The notes beneath the pieces were generated by a model. The model was not told the DNA's origin. It worked only from the letters and a program-made list of their open reading frames with translations, and did no database searches. A stretch of DNA of 14,662 nt from Aquifex aeolicus (lineage in GTDB: Bacteria; Aquificota; Aquificia; Aquificales; Aquificaceae): the NCBI GenBank assembly GCA_011375045.1, contig DRNB01000208.1, positions 1 to 14,662 on the forward strand, in the 5' to 3' direction. Both the position numbers and the translations under genes were made by a program. Within the stretch, counting starts at the first letter, position 1; each line of letters starts with the position of its first letter. Of this stretch, positions 12,531 to 14,662 are shown in pieces.

Positions 12531-13147
12531 AGGACCCTGCTGCAGAGCTCCCTGAAGTTTTCGAGCAGGCGGAGTCCCTTTCGCTGGCTCTTTTCGGGAT
12601 GAAACTGGACCGCCCACAGGTTTCCCCGCTGAACGGCGGAAACAAACCTTATCCCGTAATCGGTGGTTGCCGCTACAACTTCCCTGCTGCGGGGGACAAC
12701 ATGATAGGAGTGAACGAAGTAAAAGAAGTCTCCGTCCTCTATGTTTGCGAAAAGCTCTACCCTCCGCTCTATCCAGACCTGATTCCAGCCTATGTGGGGC
12801 AACTTCACACCCGGAGGCAGAAGAACAACCTCTCCCTCCAGGAGGCTGAGTCCTTCGGTCTGACCGTGTTCGTAGCTCCTTTCGAAGAGAAGCTGAAGCC
12901 CCAAGCAGATACCGAGAAAGGGCTTCCCCCTCTCCACGTGGGAGCGGATAGGCTCCACAAGCGCAAGCCTGCGGAGGTTTTCCATGGCTTTTCTGAAAGC
13001 TCCCTGTCCGGGAAAGACGAGAACGTCCGCCGACTCCACCTCCTTCCACTCGGAGGAAACGGAGACTCCCTCGAAACCTACAAACTCCAGAGCCTTCGCC
13101 ACACTCCGGAGGTTTCCCATGCCGTAGTCTATTACGACGGTTTTCAT
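12527..13147 (-). CDS. hisH: imidazole glycerol phosphate synthase glutamine amidotransferase subunit HisH
   Basis: A 206-residue class I glutamine amidotransferase. It supplies ammonia to HisF for the fifth step of histidine biosynthesis, which also yields AICAR for purine synthesis. The catalytic triad is complete: Cys81 in GICLG, with His183 and Glu185 in VQFHPEKSQ. Other family blocks are DYGMGNLRSV (7-16), PGQGAF (46-51), LPHIGWNQV (116-124) and FVHSYHV (144-150). The start overlaps the ccdA stop by four bases (ATGA). No hisF or other his gene is in the window, as expected for the dispersed biosynthetic genes of Aquificota. Confidence 0.97.
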   Translation of the reverse strand: MKTVVIDYGMGNLRSVAKALEFVGFEGVSVSSEWKEVESADVLVFPGQGAFRKAMENLRRLALVEPIRSHVERGKPFLGICLGLQLLFERSYEHGQTEGLSLLEGEVVLLPPGVKLPHIGWNQVWIERRVELFANIEDGDFFYFVHSYHVVPRSREVVAATTDYGIRFVSAVQRGNLWAVQFHPEKSQRKGLRLLENFRELCSRVL

Positions 13148-13986
13148 ATGCCCGTTCCGAGACCTGCGAACCAGCTCAGTTTGTCCAGAACAAGGAGAAC
13201 ACCGAGGGTAACGAGAAGGAGCCCACCGATCACCTCCACGGCTCCGAAGAATCTCCGGAACTTCCTGACGAAGTTCAGAAAGAGGGAGAACAGCAAGCCA
13301 GCGATCAGGAAAGGTAGTCCCAGACCGAAGGAGAACAGCAGAAGCATTATCGCCCCTTCCCTGACCGTTTCCTGCTGGGACGCCAGAAAAAGGATGGAGC
13401 CAAGGATGGGACCTATGCAGGGTGTCCAGCCGAAGGCAAAGACGGTGCCTATTAGAAAGGCACCCAGATAGGAAACCTCCGCCTTTACCTCCGTCTTCAG
13501 CTGGCGATACAGGTATTCGTGGACGCGGAAGAGATACAGAGCAAGCACCACCGCAAGGGCGCCCGTCAGGCTCAGGAACGTTTCCCTGCCGATCATGCCA
13601 AAGAGGTGAAGGGAGAGCAGAAGAGCCTCCACCCCTATAAGCTCCCTGAGGAAGTTAGGTCTAAGAAACGCTCCGGCGAAGTGAAGCCCGAAGAATATGA
13701 CGAGACCCCCACCTATCTTGGCTATCTCTGTCTGATAGGCTTTGAGGAACTGCCCCACCAGGGAGGCACCCGCTCCCAGAAGGGTAAACACCACCGAGAA
13801 ACCCACAACGAAGAAGAGAGCCGACAGGAAGATCCTCACGTTGAAAACCCTGCTTTCCTTCTGAACCTGCTCCACACCCACCCCCGATATGTAGGATATG
13901 TAAGCGGGAATTATGGGTAGAACGCAGGGGGACAGGAAAGCGAGGATACCCGCCAGAAAGGCGGAGAGGAAGGTTACCTCGAGCAT
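13144..13986 (-). CDS. ccdA: cytochrome c biogenesis / thiol-disulfide transporter CcdA
   Basis: A 280-residue membrane protein that carries reducing equivalents across the inner membrane. The two family half-motifs are present, each with its redox cysteine: LSPCVLPIIPAYISY (Cys21) and FGWTPCIGPILGS (Cys190). It is longer than the usual CcdA of about 220-245 residues. The extra part lies at about residues 108-165 and contains two additional hydrophobic stretches (ELIGVEALLLSLHLFGM and LTGALAVVLALYLF). It precedes hisH with coupled translation, with no functional relation apparent. The ATG lacks a Shine-Dalgarno and has TATAAT seven bases upstream. The phosphatase gene ends 18 bases before it. 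Confidence 0.93.
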   Translation of the reverse strand: MLEVTFLSAFLAGILAFLSPCVLPIIPAYISYISGVGVEQVQKESRVFNVRIFLSALFFVVGFSVVFTLLGAGASLVGQFLKAYQTEIAKIGGGLVIFFGLHFAGAFLRPNFLRELIGVEALLLSLHLFGMIGRETFLSLTGALAVVLALYLFRVHEYLYRQLKTEVKAEVSYLGAFLIGTVFAFGWTPCIGPILGSILFLASQQETVREGAIMLLLFSFGLGLPFLIAGLLFSLFLNFVRKFRRFFGAVEVIGGLLLVTLGVLLVLDKLSWFAGLGTGI

Positions 13987-13993
13987 AGCTGTA

Positions 13994-13999
13994 ATTATA
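13994..13999 (-). promoter_or_regulatory. -10 element of ccdA, leaderless-type position
   Basis: The minus strand reads TATAAT followed by seven bases and then the ccdA ATG (13984-13986), the same spacing as at purC. No Shine-Dalgarno is present. No good -35 is seen at 16-18 bases. Its presence in the 18-base gap suggests that ccdA-hisH has its own promoter beyond read-through from the phosphatase gene. Confidence 0.4.
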
Positions 14000-14004
14000 A
14001 TCGG

Positions 14005-14637
14005 TCAGTCCGCCTGCACTATAACAAAGGACAGATCCTCCTTGGGTATGGTTTCGAGGTAGCGTTCGAAGAGCCTGCGGGCGCTCCTTTCTATATCCTC
14101 GGAGAGGAGGATCTCCAGCTCGCTGTCCGAGAGGGTGTAAACCGCTCCGTCGGAGATGAGGAGGAATATGTCGCCCTTCTGACACCGTCCTTCCCTGAGG
14201 TAAACCTCCGGATACCATTCGAGACCCAGAGCCGAAACGTACTTCCTCCCGCCCCTGTAGCGGATCTGGTCCTCGGTGAGGAGATCGAGGTAACCTTCCC
14301 TGAATATGTATATTCTCGAATCCCCCACGTGTCCTATAAGGTATCTGTCCCCTGAAAGGGAGAGGACGCTGAGCGTGGTTCCCGCCACATGGAGATCCCC
14401 CAGACGGGCTATCTCCTTCATTATCTCGCGGTTTGTCCGGATGAAGAACTCCTCCAACTCTCCGAGTTCCCTGAAGGGTCTGCTCCTGTCCAAGAGCTGT
14501 ATAGCCTTCTCCGCGGCGAGCTTTCCCCCCTCTGAGGTTCCCATCCCGTCCGCCACAGCAAAGGTGTCCTCTGAGGTATAGACTCTGTCCGCGTAGCGCT
14601 CCGGATCCCGCCAGAACTCCCTCACCACGAACTTCAC
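14005..14637 (-). CDS. PP2C-type serine/threonine protein phosphatase
   Basis: A 210-residue single-domain PP2C (PPM) phosphatase. Visible metal-binding motifs are ADGMGTSEGG with Asp30-Gly31, GHVGDSRIY with Asp106, LLISDGAVYTLSD with Asp163, and Asp201 in DLSFVIV where many members have DN. The N-terminal acidic position is probably Asp17. The enzyme would remove phosphate from Ser/Thr residues, acting opposite a Hanks-type kinase or in a partner-switching pathway. The start is GTG at 14635-14637, with GGAGG seven bases upstream and no in-frame ATG before it. The GTG overlaps an upstream TGA by four bases, so a coupled upstream gene is likely just outside the window. It is slightly shorter than the common 230-250 residues. 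Confidence 0.88.
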   Translation of the reverse strand: MKFVVREFWRDPERYADRVYTSEDTFAVADGMGTSEGGKLAAEKAIQLLDRSRPFRELGELEEFFIRTNREIMKEIARLGDLHVAGTTLSVLSLSGDRYLIGHVGDSRIYIFREGYLDLLTEDQIRYRGGRKYVSALGLEWYPEVYLREGRCQKGDIFLLISDGAVYTLSDSELEILLSEDIERSARRLFERYLETIPKEDLSFVIVQAD

Positions 14638-14662
14638 CCAAGACCCTCCGAGAGCAGGTAAT
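14634..14662 (-). CDS. possible 3' end of an upstream gene
   Basis: In the frame ending at TGA (14634-14636), the minus strand is open to the window edge and reads YLLSEGLG before the stop. The TGA overlaps the GTG start of the phosphatase gene (GTGA), the same junction style as the other coupled genes here. Eight residues are too few to identify anything. Confidence 0.3.

Noticed and set aside
12348..13049. A 233-codon open frame on the minus strand overlapping hisH in another frame
   Set aside because: HisH has a complete catalytic triad in its own frame. The alternative product is low-complexity, rich in Arg, Gly, Ser and Cys, without family features.
13661..14641. A 326-codon minus-strand frame across the phosphatase and ccdA genes
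   Set aside because: It runs through two well-identified genes in a shifted frame and gives a Gly/Arg-rich product typical of a shadow frame.
1..14662. CRISPR arrays, tRNA or rRNA genes
   Set aside because: No regularly spaced repeats, no tRNA-like cloverleaf sequence and no rRNA-like conserved stretch were seen on reading the window. Coding genes occupy nearly all of it.

Overview
The window reads as chromosome of a thermophilic bacterium of the phylum Aquificota. The grounds are the protein style (short, charged, Glu/Lys/Arg-rich), heavy Arg use of AGG/AGA, extreme gene packing, and operons that mix unrelated functions. Base composition looks somewhat above 50% GC by eye, which would suit a Thermovibrio/Desulfurobacteriaceae-like lineage better than Aquifex itself. 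The genus is inference only.

Layout. Positions 1-229 hold the tail of an unidentified plus-strand protein and a small inverted repeat, possibly the edge of an insertion sequence. From 10590 down to 230 the minus strand carries one nearly continuous run, in transcription order: [2Fe-2S] ferredoxin, holA (DNA polymerase III delta), a succinate dehydrogenase/fumarate reductase iron-sulfur subunit, fliG, fliH, fliI, an AbrB-type antitoxin-like gene, flgD, flgE, fliL, fliO, fliP, fliQ, fliR. Most junctions overlap or are separated by fewer than 12 bases. The flagellar part supplies a switch protein (FliG), the export ATPase and its regulator (FliI, FliH), the hook cap and hook (FlgD, FlgE), the stator-associated FliL, and the export-gate membrane proteins (FliO, FliP, FliQ, FliR).

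The run is interrupted once. Between fliI and the AbrB-like gene, a PIN-domain (VapC-like) gene lies on the opposite strand. It overlaps the end of fliI by 20 bases and is divergent from the AbrB-like gene. The 97-base gap between the two holds four GTCAA/TTGAC half-sites in exact two-level dyad symmetry, a strong operator candidate. This split, divergent toxin-antitoxin-like pair sits where fliJ/fliK are often found. Its antitoxin is translationally coupled to flgD, and its toxin gene is antisense to any fliI-to-flgD read-through transcript. It is the most interesting element of the window.

The right part (10644-14662) is housekeeping: a small unknown helical protein (+), purC (-), a bile acid:sodium symporter family transporter (+), then a minus-strand group of a PP2C-type phosphatase, ccdA and hisH. 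Several starts here (purC, ccdA) have a TATAAT exactly seven bases before the start codon and no Shine-Dalgarno, which suggests leaderless mRNAs. No tRNA, rRNA, CRISPR array or convincing intrinsic terminator was seen.
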